Assembly: GCF_003994335.1 (NCBI RefSeq)
Contig: NZ_PNQZ01000013.1
Coordinates: forward strand, 1-64,000
DNA from: Asaia sp. W19
Lineage (GTDB): Bacteria > Pseudomonadota > Alphaproteobacteria > Acetobacterales > Acetobacteraceae
Length of the DNA stretch: 64,000 bases
Reading direction: 5' to 3'
Positions 16,122 to 25,797 of this stretch are shown here, piece after piece. The translations under genes were made by a program, and so were the position numbers. Positions within the stretch are counted from its first letter, which is position 1, and each line of letters opens with the position of its first letter. The notes below the pieces were generated by a model. It made no database searches and was not told where the DNA came from. It saw nothing but the letters and a program-made list of their open reading frames with translations.

Positions 16122-17132
16122 TCACGGATGGGCGGGCGCTACGGTCTTCGGCTTCGCAGCATGCGCGGATTTCATCGTTCTGAGCGCCTCAACACGCTGA
16201 TTATGCTCGCGCAGATCATGCGAGAATCCATGCCCCCCTGTCCCATCCGCCACGAAATACAGCATATCGCCCTGCGCGGGATGCGCGACCGCCTCCAGTG
16301 CGGCCACACCCGGTGAACAGATAGGACCCTCGGGAAGGCCATCGACAACATAGGTATTATGCGGGCCCGGACGATGCAGCTCGTCATGGGTCACGCCATG
16401 ATCCAGCACTCCCAACCCCTCGCTCAGGTCATAGATGGCTGTCGGGTCTGATTGCAGCTTCATATTCTGCCCCAGACGATTCAGGAACACGCGGGCCACC
16501 ATGGGCCGCTCGGCATTCACCCCCGTCTCCCGCTCAACAATCGAGGCAAGGATCAGAAGCTGTTCGGGAGAGGCAAGGCCGATCGATGGATCACGCTGGG
16601 CCCAGACACGCGCGAGGGTCTGTCTCATGAGCGTCTCAAGGCGCAGTGCGATCTGCGCACGCGGCGTACCCCGTTCGTAAGCAAGGGTCTGAGGCAGGAT
16701 TGCGCCTTCCGCGAGCGGGGGCAAGGGCCCCGTAAGCAGCGGGGCCTCACCCAATATCAACGCGATCTGCCGGGCCGTACGTCCTTCAGGGATCGTGAGA
16801 AAGTGCCGGACCGGTGGCGCATGACGCAGGATCGCCAACACGTCGAGCACCGAAGCACCAGCCGGGAAATGCAGCTCGGCGGCATGGAGCGCGCCTTGCG
16901 TCGTCGTCAGCCTCGTAATCAGGCGGAACTGGAATTCGGAGATACGCCCCGGGGGAATGATCTGCGCCAACGCGAGATCATGGGCGATATGTGCAGTGCT
17001 GCCGTGAGGCACGACGTGATCGGTCGCTACTGCGAGCGGCCCGGTTCGGCGCGCGTAGGACCAGGTCCAGCCCGCGCACCCCGCCGTGCTCAGAACAAGA
17101 AGAAGGAAGAGGGCAAGAACGACTCGCTTCAT
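16122..17132 (-). CDS. mltG: Endolytic murein transglycosylase MltG
   Basis: 336 aa. One N-terminal membrane anchor (about residues 5-24), a LysM-like region (PHGSTAHIAHDLALAQII), then the YceG/MltG domain. ILASIVERETG near residue 193-203 holds the catalytic glutamate. LQSDPTAIYDL, GPHNTYVVDGLPEGPICSPG and FSHDLREHN complete the family pattern. It cleaves nascent glycan strands in the periplasm. It follows fabF by 16 bases in the same leftward operon, the usual alphaproteobacterial order. Confidence 0.93.
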   Translation of the reverse strand: MKRVVLALFLLLVLSTAGCAGWTWSYARRTGPLAVATDHVVPHGSTAHIAHDLALAQIIPPGRISEFQFRLITRLTTTQGALHAAELHFPAGASVLDVLAILRHAPPVRHFLTIPEGRTARQIALILGEAPLLTGPLPPLAEGAILPQTLAYERGTPRAQIALRLETLMRQTLARVWAQRDPSIGLASPEQLLILASIVERETGVNAERPMVARVFLNRLGQNMKLQSDPTAIYDLSEGLGVLDHGVTHDELHRPGPHNTYVVDGLPEGPICSPGVAALEAVAHPAQGDMLYFVADGTGGHGFSHDLREHNQRVEALRTMKSAHAAKPKTVAPAHP

Positions 17133-17148
17133 GCCCGCATTCCGTGGA

Positions 17149-18432
17149 TCAGACGCCCTTGACGATCAGGCTGGCATTCGTGCCGCCGAAACCGAAGCTG
17201 TTGGAGAGAGCGATGTTGATCTTGCGCTGCTGGGCCTCATGGGCCACGCGGTCGATCACGCTCTCACGCGCCGGGTTGTCCAGATTGAGCGTCGGGGGCG
17301 CCACGTTGTCACGAATGGCAAGCATCGAGAACATGGCCTCGACCGAACCCGCCGCACCCAGGAGATGCCCTGTAGCGGATTTTGTAGAGGACATGGCCAC
17401 ACTCTTCGCGTCCGCGCCGAAGAAGCGCTCAACCGCATCGAGTTCCAGATCATCTGCCATGGTGGAGGTGCCGTGCGCATTGACGTAGTCGATATCCGCC
17501 GGGCTGATACCAGCCGAACGCAAAGCCGCCGTCATGGCACGAAACGCACCCTCATGACCCTCGGCAGGCGCCGTGATGTGATGGGCATCGCCCGAGAGGC
17601 CATAGCCGATGATTTCGCCATAGATCTTCGCGCCACGCGCCTTGGCGTGCTCGTACTCCTCGAGCACCACAATGCCCGAGCCCTCGCCCATGACAAAACC
17701 GTCGCGATCACGGTCCCAGGGGCGCGAGGCCTTTTCCGGCGTCTCGTTGAAGCTCGTCGAGAGCGCACGAGCCGAGGAGAACCCGGCAATACCGAGCGGG
17801 CAAACGGCAGCTTCAGCACCCCCAGCGATCATGACATCAGCATCGCCGAGCATGATGAGACGGGTTGCGTCACCAATCGCGTGCACACCCGTCGCGCAAG
17901 CGGTTACGGCCGAGTGGTTCGGTCCCTTGAAACCATAGCGAATTGAGACATGACCCGAGATCAGGTTGATCAGGGCAGAAGGGATGAAGAACGGTGACAG
18001 GCGCCGCGCCTTGCCGCTCGCCACGGTGAGCGAGGCGTCGTAGATCGTCTGCAGACCACCGATACCCGAGCCGATCATCACGCCGGTTGCGCAACGGTCT
18101 TCCTCGGTTTCAGGCTTCCAGCCGGAATCCTCTACGGCCTGGATGGCAGCCGCCATGCCAAGATGGATAAAGCGATCCATCTTCTTCTGGTCCTTCGTCG
18201 GAACCCAGTCGGACAGCGTCAGGCCACCTTCTGCCGTCGGTCCCTCGGGTACCTCACCCGCCACATGGGCCGGGAGATCGCTTGGGTCGAAGCTGGTGAT
18301 GCGACCAATGCCGGTCTGTCCGGCGATAAGACGTTGCCACGTCTGTTCCACGCCCACCGCCAGTGGCGTGACAAGCCCCATACCGGTGACGACGACGCGT
18401 CTTTCTTTCATTGCCGATAGGTTTGCCATCAT
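17149..18432 (-). CDS. fabF: 3-oxoacyl-ACP synthase II
   Basis: 427 aa condensing enzyme of fatty acid elongation. The catalytic Cys-His-His are seen in NHSAVTACATGVHAIG, NAHGTSTMADDLE and KSATGHLLGAAGSVEA. Two adjacent ATGs at 18432/18429 and one at 18411 are possible starts; GGAG lies about 12 bases before the first. The usual FabF N-terminus KERRVVVTGMG follows the third ATG directly, so the 18411 start is also plausible. It follows acpP by about 148 bases and precedes mltG. Confidence 0.94.
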   Translation of the reverse strand: MMANLSAMKERRVVVTGMGLVTPLAVGVEQTWQRLIAGQTGIGRITSFDPSDLPAHVAGEVPEGPTAEGGLTLSDWVPTKDQKKMDRFIHLGMAAAIQAVEDSGWKPETEEDRCATGVMIGSGIGGLQTIYDASLTVASGKARRLSPFFIPSALINLISGHVSIRYGFKGPNHSAVTACATGVHAIGDATRLIMLGDADVMIAGGAEAAVCPLGIAGFSSARALSTSFNETPEKASRPWDRDRDGFVMGEGSGIVVLEEYEHAKARGAKIYGEIIGYGLSGDAHHITAPAEGHEGAFRAMTAALRSAGISPADIDYVNAHGTSTMADDLELDAVERFFGADAKSVAMSSTKSATGHLLGAAGSVEAMFSMLAIRDNVAPPTLNLDNPARESVIDRVAHEAQQRKINIALSNSFGFGGTNASLIVKGV

Positions 18433-18511
18433 GGGCGGACGAAGCTCCAGTCATAAAGGCCTTCTCCCGGCGGCTGCCAAAGGGGAGAGGCTGTCAATCT
18501 CGTCGTATGTC

Positions 18512-18537
18512 CCGGCTCCGCTGAAAGGGGGAGCCGG
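18512..18537 (-). other. Stem-loop in the acpP-fabF spacer
   Basis: CCGGCTCC (18512-18519) pairs with GGAGCCGG (18530-18537), an 8-bp perfect stem with a 10-base loop, just downstream of acpP on the minus strand. It lacks a T run. It may protect the 3' end of acpP mRNA or partly terminate, fitting the much higher need for ACP than FabF. Confidence 0.5.
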
Positions 18538-18580
18538 AGAAAGATCATTGCATCGGGTCAGTATACCCGATGCAGCCGGA

Positions 18581-18820
18581 TCAGGCGGCCTTCTGCTTTT
18601 CGATGTAGTCGATGGCGTCCTTGACGGTCGCGATCTTCTCGGCGGCATCTTCGGGGATTTCGACGCTGAAGGCTTCTTCGAACGCCATGACCAGCTCAAC
18701 CGTGTCGAGGCTGTCAGCGCCGAGGTCGTCGATGAAGGAAGCGTCAGGGGTCACCTTGCTCTCTTCAACGCCGAGATGCTCAACAACGATTTTCTTAACC
18801 TTATCGGCGATTTCGCTCAT
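18581..18820 (-). CDS. acpP: Acyl carrier protein (housekeeping)
   Basis: 79 aa acidic four-helix protein with [18 protein letters not shown]; the serine in DSL carries phosphopantetheine. It is the carrier for the fab enzymes around it. It lies between fabG and fabF, the standard alphaproteobacterial order. Confidence 0.96.
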   Translation of the reverse strand: MSEIADKVKKIVVEHLGVEESKVTPDASFIDDLGADSLDTVELVMAFEEAFSVEIPEDAAEKIATVKDAIDYIEKQKAA

Positions 18821-19061
18821 CTGTTCTGGCTTCCTGTGTGCCCGGCAATTCGGGCGGTTCGAAACTGTTTACCATCCGTCTGGTTGCCCAGTCGGTCCCC
18901 GTCTTTACTCCAGAGGCGGCGCTCACGGCCAGTGCTCTGAATCGCGGACCGAAGATCGGGCCCCGGCGGGCCATGTTGCCCACGCTTCGGACGAAGCAGC
19001 GGGCGCTTAGCATGGTTTACCCTCACACGCCAAGCTTTGCGTGCGCGAGGAACCGATGCCC

Positions 19062-19802
19062 TTATGGCATGGCCATGCCACCATTGACGTTCATGGTCAT
19101 GCCCGTCACCCAGCCAGCCTCTTCAGACGCCAGATAGACCACGGCGGCGGCAATATCCTCGGGCTTGCCCATGCGTCCGAGCGGAATGGACCCAAGCAGC
19201 TTGTCACGCTGAGCCTCTGGCAGAACGGCCGTCATCGCCGTCTCGACAAAGCCCGGCGCGATCACATTGACCGTGACCCCACGCGAGCCGGTCTCCTGCG
19301 CGAGCGACTTGGTCATGCCGATCATGCCAGCCTTGGCTGCAGAATAATTTGCCTGACCACCATTGCCGGTCACGCCCACGATGGAAGCGATATTGATGAT
19401 GCGACCGGCGCGACGGCGCAGCATCCCCTTGAGCGCCGCACGGCACAGACGGAACGGGGATTCGAGATCCACGGTCATGACCTGCGACCAGTCATCATCC
19501 TTCATACGGATGATCAGGCCGTCTCGCGTGAGACCTGCATTATTGACCAGGATATCCAACGGCTTGCCCAGAAGCGCTTCCGCCTTGCCCACCAAAGCGT
19601 CGGCCTCTTCTCCCTTGGAGAGATTGGCGGCGCAGACATGCACCCGCTCACCAAGAGTGGCTGCCACTTCGGCAAGCGCGGCCTCACGCGTTCCCGACAG
19701 GACCAGTTCGGCGCCCTGCGCGTGCAGCGCGCGGGCGATGGCCGCGCCCAGACCACCGGAAGCTCCGGTTACAAGGGCGGTTTTTCCTTCAAGATTGAAC
19801 AT
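19062..19802 (-). CDS. fabG: 3-oxoacyl-ACP reductase
   Basis: 246 aa short-chain dehydrogenase. TGASGGLGAAIARAL (residues about 12-26) binds NADP. The Ser-Tyr-Lys catalytic set is in NIASIVGVTGNGGQ and ANYSAAKAGM. The C-terminal GMTMNVNGGMAMP is typical of FabG. I chose the ATG at 19802 because MFNLEGKTALVTG is the normal N-terminus and GGAGAAGAG lies just upstream. It follows fabD by 19 bases. Confidence 0.95.
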   Translation of the reverse strand: MFNLEGKTALVTGASGGLGAAIARALHAQGAELVLSGTREAALAEVAATLGERVHVCAANLSKGEEADALVGKAEALLGKPLDILVNNAGLTRDGLIIRMKDDDWSQVMTVDLESPFRLCRAALKGMLRRRAGRIINIASIVGVTGNGGQANYSAAKAGMIGMTKSLAQETGSRGVTVNVIAPGFVETAMTAVLPEAQRDKLLGSIPLGRMGKPEDIAAAVVYLASEEAGWVTGMTMNVNGGMAMP

Positions 19803-19821
19803 TGTTCTCTTCTCCACGCTT

Positions 19822-20793
19822 TCAGAGGTCACGCAGCAGCGCCTCGATTTCCTCAGGGGTCCCCGCATTGCGCGCGGTCATATCTGGGGCGATACGCCTC
19901 ACCAGACCCGTCAGCACCTTGCCGGCGCCGAGTTCAACCTGCGAGGTCACGCCCATGGCCGCCATGGCCAGCACACTCTCGCGCCAGCGTACCGAGCCCG
20001 TCACCTGCTGAACCAGCAATTCCGGAATACGTGTGGCATCGGTATTCTTGCCCGCCGTCACGTTCGTGATGACCGGAATGAGCGGTGTTGCGATCTCGGC
20101 GCGTGCCAGCGCCTCAGCCATACGCTCTGCTGCAGAACCCATGAGAGAGGAATGGAACGGGGCGGAAACAGGCAGCATCACGGCACGCTTCACACCCTTC
20201 GCCTTGGCCAGCGCGATCGCGCGCTCGACCGCAGACAAGCGACCCGAAACCACGATCTGACCACCACCATTATCATTGGCGAGCTCGATCGTTTCATGGC
20301 GATCCGCCTCACCCTCGATGCTCAGTCGGGCCGCCTCGGCGCAGATCTCGTGAGCGAGTTCGGCCTCGACGCCCAGAAGAGCTGCCATACCCCCTTCACC
20401 CGCTGGCACGGCTTCCTGCATGGCGAGGCCACGCAAACGCAGCAATCTGGCAGTCTGGGCAATCCCGAGGGCTCCGGCAGCCGCAAGGGCCGAGTACTCA
20501 CCAAGAGAATGCCCGGCCACCACCGTTGCCTTGTCCGACAAGCTGAAACCACCCTCGCTTTCGAGGACACGCACAGTCGCCAGAGACACCGCCATCAGAG
20601 CCGGCTGCGTGTTTTCGGTGCGTGTCAGCTCTGACGCCTCACCGGCAAAGATCAGCTTCGACAGATGCTCGCCCAGCGCATCATCGACTTCCTGAAAGAC
20701 TTCACGCGCTGCCGGAAAAGCCTCGTAGAGGCCCTGCCCCATCCCGATGGACTGGCTCCCCTGCCCCGGAAACACGAATGCATGCACTGACAT
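19822..20793 (-). CDS. fabD: Malonyl-CoA:ACP transacylase
   Basis: 323 aa. FPGQGSQSIGMG at the N-terminus, the nucleophile in GHSLGEYSALAAAG near residue 95-108, and PVSAPFHSSLM with the catalytic His identify FabD. It supplies malonyl-ACP to FabF and starts the fabD-fabG-acpP-fabF-mltG group. Confidence 0.96.
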   Translation of the reverse strand: MSVHAFVFPGQGSQSIGMGQGLYEAFPAAREVFQEVDDALGEHLSKLIFAGEASELTRTENTQPALMAVSLATVRVLESEGGFSLSDKATVVAGHSLGEYSALAAAGALGIAQTARLLRLRGLAMQEAVPAGEGGMAALLGVEAELAHEICAEAARLSIEGEADRHETIELANDNGGGQIVVSGRLSAVERAIALAKAKGVKRAVMLPVSAPFHSSLMGSAAERMAEALARAEIATPLIPVITNVTAGKNTDATRIPELLVQQVTGSVRWRESVLAMAAMGVTSQVELGAGKVLTGLVRRIAPDMTARNAGTPEEIEALLRDL

Positions 20794-20834
20794 CGGCTCT
20801 TTTTCATCCCAAGATTGAGCAATTCTGCATCGCG

Positions 20835-20863
20835 TGATGGCGGAGGCGGGCCGTCCCTGTCAA
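20835..20863 (-). promoter_or_regulatory. Possible fabD promoter
   Basis: Minus strand: perfect -35 TTGACA at 20863-20858, then a 17-base spacer and a poor -10 (CCATCA). It sits in the 74-base gap before fabD. The weak -10 makes this tentative. Confidence 0.3.
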
Positions 20864-20867
20864 ATCG

Positions 20868-21788
20868 TTACGCACGCTTGAGCGTGCCATGCAACGCGAA
20901 AGGTAGGGTGAGCACGAGGCGCATAAATGGGCGATCGGACTGAAATACCGCATCACGAGCATAATCCTGCGGCCTGAAGACGAAGCGATAGGGCACAGCC
21001 CCCTGGTTATCGACCAGCAGGCGGGCAACGCCGTGCTCGACCACCTCGAACCGGCTATTCGGCGCCAGATCGACACTCAGCTTGTGTGTATCGGGCAGAA
21101 GCAGAGCGAGCAGAAATCCACCTTCATCCTCGATGCACCGATCAAGTTGCCCGAGCCAGTGACGGGCCTGAGCCTGAGTGAAGCTCTGCCCCTCCTTCGA
21201 GAGATGGTCCTTGCGGGTGGGGTCCTCGAGGGAATGGTCCCCTGTCCTATGCTCCCTCGCCCCAAGACCCTGCGGGTCGATTGTGAAGAAGAACCCGATA
21301 CTGAGCGCCTCTCCAGGACGCAGCCGTGCATAGAGCGGAGGATCCTTCTGCCAGAGCGTTTCATCATGCGGGACGACGACCTCGTTTTCCACACCGTTCA
21401 GGAGCAGCTGGACATGGGTGTCGCTTTGAAGCTGCAGGACCGAACCACGTGCTGAACGATCGCCGGGCTGGAGATGCGCGTCCATATGCAACGTCAACCC
21501 GGCACGGTCCGAGGATGGAAATGAGTCAAAACGTCTGAATACTCGCTCGAGCCGCCTATACCCGTGCTCGATAGGCACAAGCGCCTGACCGGATACCTCG
21601 ATGGTCTCCTCCCTGTCCGACCCGGAGCCCGGCGATCGAGGCATGCTCACGCCCTGCGCTGAGACAATGCCCTGCGGAGTTTCCGTCCGATGGGACACGA
21701 TCTGGGCAAGCGCCCGGTCGGGCCATATCGCCACAGAGGCTGAGAAGAGGGCAAAAAGAGAGGACGCAATTCTTCTCGACAGGGCCAA
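20868..21788 (-). CDS. Exported protein of unknown function
   Basis: 306 aa with a signal peptide cleaved after about residue 28 (DRALAQ). No family recognised. The middle alternates short hydrophobic strands (LTLHMDAHL, GSVLQLQSD, VQLLLNGVENEVVV), suggesting a beta-sandwich, and the C-terminus has VPYRFVFRPQDYARDAVF. A charged His/Arg/Asp-rich linker lies near residues 175-205. It follows the methyltransferase gene by 12 bases and precedes fabD by 74. It probably acts in the periplasm; function unknown. Confidence 0.65.
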   Translation of the reverse strand: MALSRRIASSLFALFSASVAIWPDRALAQIVSHRTETPQGIVSAQGVSMPRSPGSGSDREETIEVSGQALVPIEHGYRRLERVFRRFDSFPSSDRAGLTLHMDAHLQPGDRSARGSVLQLQSDTHVQLLLNGVENEVVVPHDETLWQKDPPLYARLRPGEALSIGFFFTIDPQGLGAREHRTGDHSLEDPTRKDHLSKEGQSFTQAQARHWLGQLDRCIEDEGGFLLALLLPDTHKLSVDLAPNSRFEVVEHGVARLLVDNQGAVPYRFVFRPQDYARDAVFQSDRPFMRLVLTLPFALHGTLKRA

Positions 21789-21800
21789 GCTAGGCTCTCC

Positions 21801-22721
21801 TCAGGACTTCTTCTGCAGGACGATGAAGACCTGCGGGACGCGGGAGGGATCATCGAGGAATTCGATGATCCTGAACAGCTGTCCCCATTTCTGACTGATA
21901 TAGGCGCGCGGGATAATCGCCTCACCGTAATGGGCACCAGGATTGGGCCGCCGGGATGGTGTCGCATGCAGGAACCGCCCCGCGTCATACCGGGCATTGG
22001 CCAGGGGCTCGTCGGTGAAACTATCGGCGCAGGCTTCGTGCCAGCCATGCTCGAGCCGGATGCCAGAAGCCCGCCTGAGGCGTTGCTCTGCGCAGAAGGC
22101 TAGAAAACGTCGGCTTTGCGTGGTGATGATGGCAAGCCCGCCAGGTTTCAGAAGGCGATGGAATTCATTGATCCAGAGACCAGCAAGAAACTCATCCAGA
22201 TGCGAGAACACCGAGAACGACACGACAAGGTCGAGGGATTGATCTTTCATGATCATCGGGGGCGCGAGACCGCAGGAAAGAAAGGCCAGAGCCGGATTAC
22301 AGCGTCGTGCCTCCATGAGGAAGCGCGATGTGACATCGACCCCGAACAGATTCTCCGGGCGTACGTCCTTCATGAAGAGACGAAGGATACGCCCCCAGCC
22401 ACAACCGAAATCGAGCATGCGCGTATCAGCGGCGAGAGGCTGACCCGCATAACGACAATAGGCCTTGACCTCACGAAAGAACATGAAGGCTTCGTGAAGC
22501 GAAACCTCGCCCGAATGGCCATGGATCTCACTTTGAAGGGTCTCACTGGGGAAACCCGGCATGAGCACCTGCTCGATCTCCGGGAGGCGCAGCGAGGCCA
22601 CGAGGATCTGCAACCATTGCTCGTCACTGCATTGTCGGAATTTTTCAAAAAGATCGGCGGCATCCGGATGAGAAGCCATGAGGCGCTTTCGACTGAATCG
22701 GAAAGCCGCCACCATAGACAA
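21801..22721 (-). CDS. Class I SAM-dependent methyltransferase
   Basis: 306 aa from the upstream ATG, or 292 aa from the ATG at 22679, which gives the N-terminus MASHPDAADLFEKF and may be the true start. RMLDFGCGWGRILRLFMKDV is the SAM-binding motif I, FGVDVTSRFL motif II, and SLDLVVSFSVFSHLDE plus LLKPGGLAIITTQSRRF the later motifs. Substrate unknown. It forms a two-gene unit with the exported protein at 20868, which might suggest lipid or envelope modification; that is only inference. Confidence 0.78.
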   Translation of the reverse strand: MSMVAAFRFSRKRLMASHPDAADLFEKFRQCSDEQWLQILVASLRLPEIEQVLMPGFPSETLQSEIHGHSGEVSLHEAFMFFREVKAYCRYAGQPLAADTRMLDFGCGWGRILRLFMKDVRPENLFGVDVTSRFLMEARRCNPALAFLSCGLAPPMIMKDQSLDLVVSFSVFSHLDEFLAGLWINEFHRLLKPGGLAIITTQSRRFLAFCAEQRLRRASGIRLEHGWHEACADSFTDEPLANARYDAGRFLHATPSRRPNPGAHYGEAIIPRAYISQKWGQLFRIIEFLDDPSRVPQVFIVLQKKS

Positions 22722-22953
22722 AACAACAGATCATTAAAATATCAGTAAATAGAATCGTTCTACCAGCAGAGTTGTGGAACAGTACATGTTTCTAAACTAG
22801 AAACATGCCCTGAAATAGAGCAGAACCCTGCCCACTGGTGGATGTGTCCCCCGTCTAACACTTCAACGTAACGCGCGTGCGCCGGAGCAGGAGCACGCCT
22901 TTTCCCCAACACAATGGGCTGAGCCTTCGTGCCCCGTCATTATCGCGGAGCGC
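22722..22953. other. Intergenic region
   Basis: About 230 bases between two leftward genes. The part nearest the methyltransferase gene is AT-rich and could hold its promoter. I see no gene or strong terminator. Confidence 0.5.
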
Positions 22954-23673
22954 TCAGCGGGCGACCAGACGCCCGCGTTGCCAGGCTTCGGCGGCTTCTT
23001 CCGGATCCATGCCATCGATCTGAATCGCATGATCGAGCGCGCTCATGACCTTGTTGCCAAGGGTCATCTCGGACAATTCGTCGAGCATGTCCTGGTCCGC
23101 ACAGGCTGCGACGGCCTCTCGCACCAGCAGGTTTGCTTCCATCTCTTCTCCCAGACGGGCATCGCGTACCGGCTGGAAGCGGTCATCATGAAACAGCGCG
23201 TGGGGCTGGGCCAGAAAGACGAGAAAATTTTCCCCTGCCTCACGAGCGTTCTGCACGGTCGCATAGAGCGACTCATCGGCACAAAGCGTGACCGCTGTTT
23301 CGGAAAGCGCTTCCGTCTGCGCGAGAAGTCCGCGCATCTGCGCTTCGTCCGAGCGCGTGGTGATCACCCGGGTAATCTGCCCTGCGGTCAGCCCCTCGAT
23401 TGTCTCAAGCCCACCATAACCGGCCCAACAGTAATAGGGGCGATAGAGCGTACCCAGAACCCGCATCCCGTGTTGCAGCAGCCCTGCATCGCGTGGCAGC
23501 CAGGCCGAAACCAGAAGGTCTATCGCGCCTTCTTCCAGCAGACCCGGCAGTTCCGATTGATCAGCATCGACGAAATCGACCTCGACCTCATGGGCGTCGA
23601 GAACCCGCGCAACGGCGCTCGCGCAGCCGGCATTCAGGGCGTCGCGCAAATGGCCCAGTGAGATCGTTGTCAT
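22954..23673 (-). CDS. OpuAC-like substrate-binding domain protein without signal peptide
   Basis: 239 aa. The fold pattern resembles the glycine-betaine/osmoprotectant binding (OpuAC) family: VEVDFVDADQSELPGLLEEGAIDLLVSAWLP near residues 29-60, an aromatic stretch LYRPYYCWAGYGG near 77-89, then a second lobe with FLVFLAQPHALF. These proteins normally work outside the cell, yet no signal sequence or lipobox is present, so this one should be cytoplasmic. No permease or ATPase gene is adjacent. A cytoplasmic ligand sensor is possible; identity at family level is moderate. Confidence 0.6.
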   Translation of the reverse strand: MTTISLGHLRDALNAGCASAVARVLDAHEVEVDFVDADQSELPGLLEEGAIDLLVSAWLPRDAGLLQHGMRVLGTLYRPYYCWAGYGGLETIEGLTAGQITRVITTRSDEAQMRGLLAQTEALSETAVTLCADESLYATVQNAREAGENFLVFLAQPHALFHDDRFQPVRDARLGEEMEANLLVREAVAACADQDMLDELSEMTLGNKVMSALDHAIQIDGMDPEEAAEAWQRGRLVAR

Positions 23674-23771
23674 CGAACATCCTTCAGCAAACAGAATTCA
23701 GGCGGAATGCCTGTGTTCGATCACTTCAGCCGTGGAATGGCAAGAGGATACTCAGGACCTGACGCGTTTGT

Positions 23772-25688
23772 TCAATTTTCCTGGGCCTGATGGAGCGGCA
23801 CGGTAAACATGGCCTCGCACCCCGAAGGCGGATAGCGCAGAATGGCCGAGCCCTGATGTCCGAACCCGACATGAAGCAGACGCGACCCAAATCCTTTTGC
23901 GCTGGGGGCCACGACAGGAGGCCCCCCTTCCTCCATCCAGTGCAACGAGAGAAGAGGCCGCTCCCGCTCGCTCGTGATCGACCAATCGAAGGTGACTTTG
24001 CCGCCCTCCGCGCTCAACGCCCCGTACTTTGCCGCATTGGTGCCGAGTTCATGCAGCATCAATCCCAGAGTTGTCGCGGTGTTGGGCCCGAGCGATACCC
24101 TCTCTCCCGCAAGGTTGAAGCGATCGATCGGGGCGATACGCGAGAGCACCTCACAGGCCAGGGTCTCGAGGTCGCCACTTTGCCAGGCCTGACGCATGAG
24201 CAATTCATGGGCCGAACCCAACGCCACGAGACGTTTTTCAAAAGCCTTGACCGCCTCCCGGTTCTCGACCCCGCGCAGGCTCTGATTGGCGAGAGCCTGA
24301 ACCAGAGCGAGCGTATTCTTGAGGCGATGCGCCAGTTCCTGATGCATTGTCTGCTGATGCGCACGCGCATCGAGAGAGGCGACCGCCGCCTGAACGCGAT
24401 CGGTGACTGCACGCAAAAAGGCGAGTTCCTGATCGGTCCAGTCTCGTGGCGAGAAGCACTGCGCAAAGAGGCAATGTGTCATGCGTCCCTGGCTCAAAAC
24501 AGGCATGAGGAGCTGCGCCCTGACCCGGTCTGTCGGGTCCTGCCCCGGCATGACACAGGGAATCCAGACATTCTCCCGCGCGTCGCGAACCGCGAGAAGG
24601 AGGCCCTGCTCCAGCACGTCAAGTGCGGTGGCAAAAGCGTCGCGTGAATAGAGCCCCTCGGCGCTGGGGATCGAGAACCCATGCCAGTCCTGAGCAATCC
24701 TGAAACGCGTCTCGTCACCCGGTTCGATGGCGGCCCATCCCGCGCGATCAGCGCCGAGCGCATCACCCAGCGCGCTTGCAGCTGCATGATAGGCTTCGGG
24801 GGCGGTATCGACCTTGCGCAAGGCATCGCCGAGCATCACCATGGCCGCCAGCCGGTTGGTCGCCACACGGTCCCGCGTGATATCTTCGAGCGTGCCGATG
24901 AGGCGCCACGGCTTGCCGCGCTCATCGGCCTCGACCTCCGCCCTGCGTCTGACCCAGCTTCTGGTCTGATCGGACAGGCTCTCTACGGCAAAATCCGTTT
25001 CGGTCAGCAGGATTTCATCACTCGTGCCATCTGCAAAGTGCAGGAGATCCGCATCGGGGACAGGCATGCAGCGCTGAAACACATCCATCGGGCATTGCGT
25101 TCCCGTCGGCACCCCTGTCAGACGCAACAGCTCGGCCGAAAGAGTGATGAGATTGCTGCCCAGCCTGATCTCGAACGTGCCGATACCCGGCAAATCCTCG
25201 ATCGAAGGAAGGATCGGCGTACCGGGAAGGCGACGACGCCCCGCCCCGCCCCGCACTGGACTGCGCCCAGAACCGCCTGCCGAAACGGTGTCTTCCCCCC
25301 TCTCGGCATGGCGCGCGAGAGCCAAACCAATCTGGCGGATAATCGCCTCCAGCCCTGCGCGAAAAGAAATGGCATCAGGATCGAGAAACGTTCTGCTCAG
25401 GAAACAGAGCGTCGCCACTCCCTCGCCTTCCGGCAAGGGAACCGGGTGGCGTATCTGGAAGGTATAGTTCCAGGGGGGCTGCGCCAGTTCGGCGAGAGGC
25501 TGGATCACCTCCTGGATGAAATTCCTGTCCGGCGCGGATTCGGGTACGACCAGCGTTTCGGGCAGAGGCCCGAAAGTGACGGCCAGAGCCTGCCTTCCGC
25601 GCTCAGGCAAAGCCAGATAGGCCCCTGGAGCACGAGCCATTGCCGCTGCCGCCGTGAGGAGATCATGCAAATCCTGCTGGCGCCTCAT
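23772..25688 (-). CDS. Sensor histidine kinase, HWE type, GAF-PAS-GAF
   Basis: 638 aa, no membrane helix. A GAF-like domain at about 1-135 is followed by a PAS domain near 165-275 ending in GTLEDITRDR. A second GAF domain lies near 285-430. Then comes an HWE kinase module. The phospho-accepting His is in ELAHRLKNTLALVQ near residue 450, the N-box in MLHELGTNAAKYGAL, and LSLHWMEEGG carries the WxE signature. The ATPase end is KGFGSRLLHVGFGHQ. Such soluble kinases often feed light, redox or general stress responses. No response regulator gene is adjacent, so the partner is unknown. Confidence 0.85.
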   Translation of the reverse strand: MRRQQDLHDLLTAAAAMARAPGAYLALPERGRQALAVTFGPLPETLVVPESAPDRNFIQEVIQPLAELAQPPWNYTFQIRHPVPLPEGEGVATLCFLSRTFLDPDAISFRAGLEAIIRQIGLALARHAERGEDTVSAGGSGRSPVRGGAGRRRLPGTPILPSIEDLPGIGTFEIRLGSNLITLSAELLRLTGVPTGTQCPMDVFQRCMPVPDADLLHFADGTSDEILLTETDFAVESLSDQTRSWVRRRAEVEADERGKPWRLIGTLEDITRDRVATNRLAAMVMLGDALRKVDTAPEAYHAAASALGDALGADRAGWAAIEPGDETRFRIAQDWHGFSIPSAEGLYSRDAFATALDVLEQGLLLAVRDARENVWIPCVMPGQDPTDRVRAQLLMPVLSQGRMTHCLFAQCFSPRDWTDQELAFLRAVTDRVQAAVASLDARAHQQTMHQELAHRLKNTLALVQALANQSLRGVENREAVKAFEKRLVALGSAHELLMRQAWQSGDLETLACEVLSRIAPIDRFNLAGERVSLGPNTATTLGLMLHELGTNAAKYGALSAEGGKVTFDWSITSERERPLLSLHWMEEGGPPVVAPSAKGFGSRLLHVGFGHQGSAILRYPPSGCEAMFTVPLHQAQEN

Positions 25689-25797
25689 GAAGGCCCAGCC
25701 ACGGGAAAGATGAACGGATCGGTCGTCTCTTCTGTCGGAGACTGTTCCCTTGCCGTTCCAGTGACTCGCATCAGGTCGTTACCACCTTTCCGGTCCT

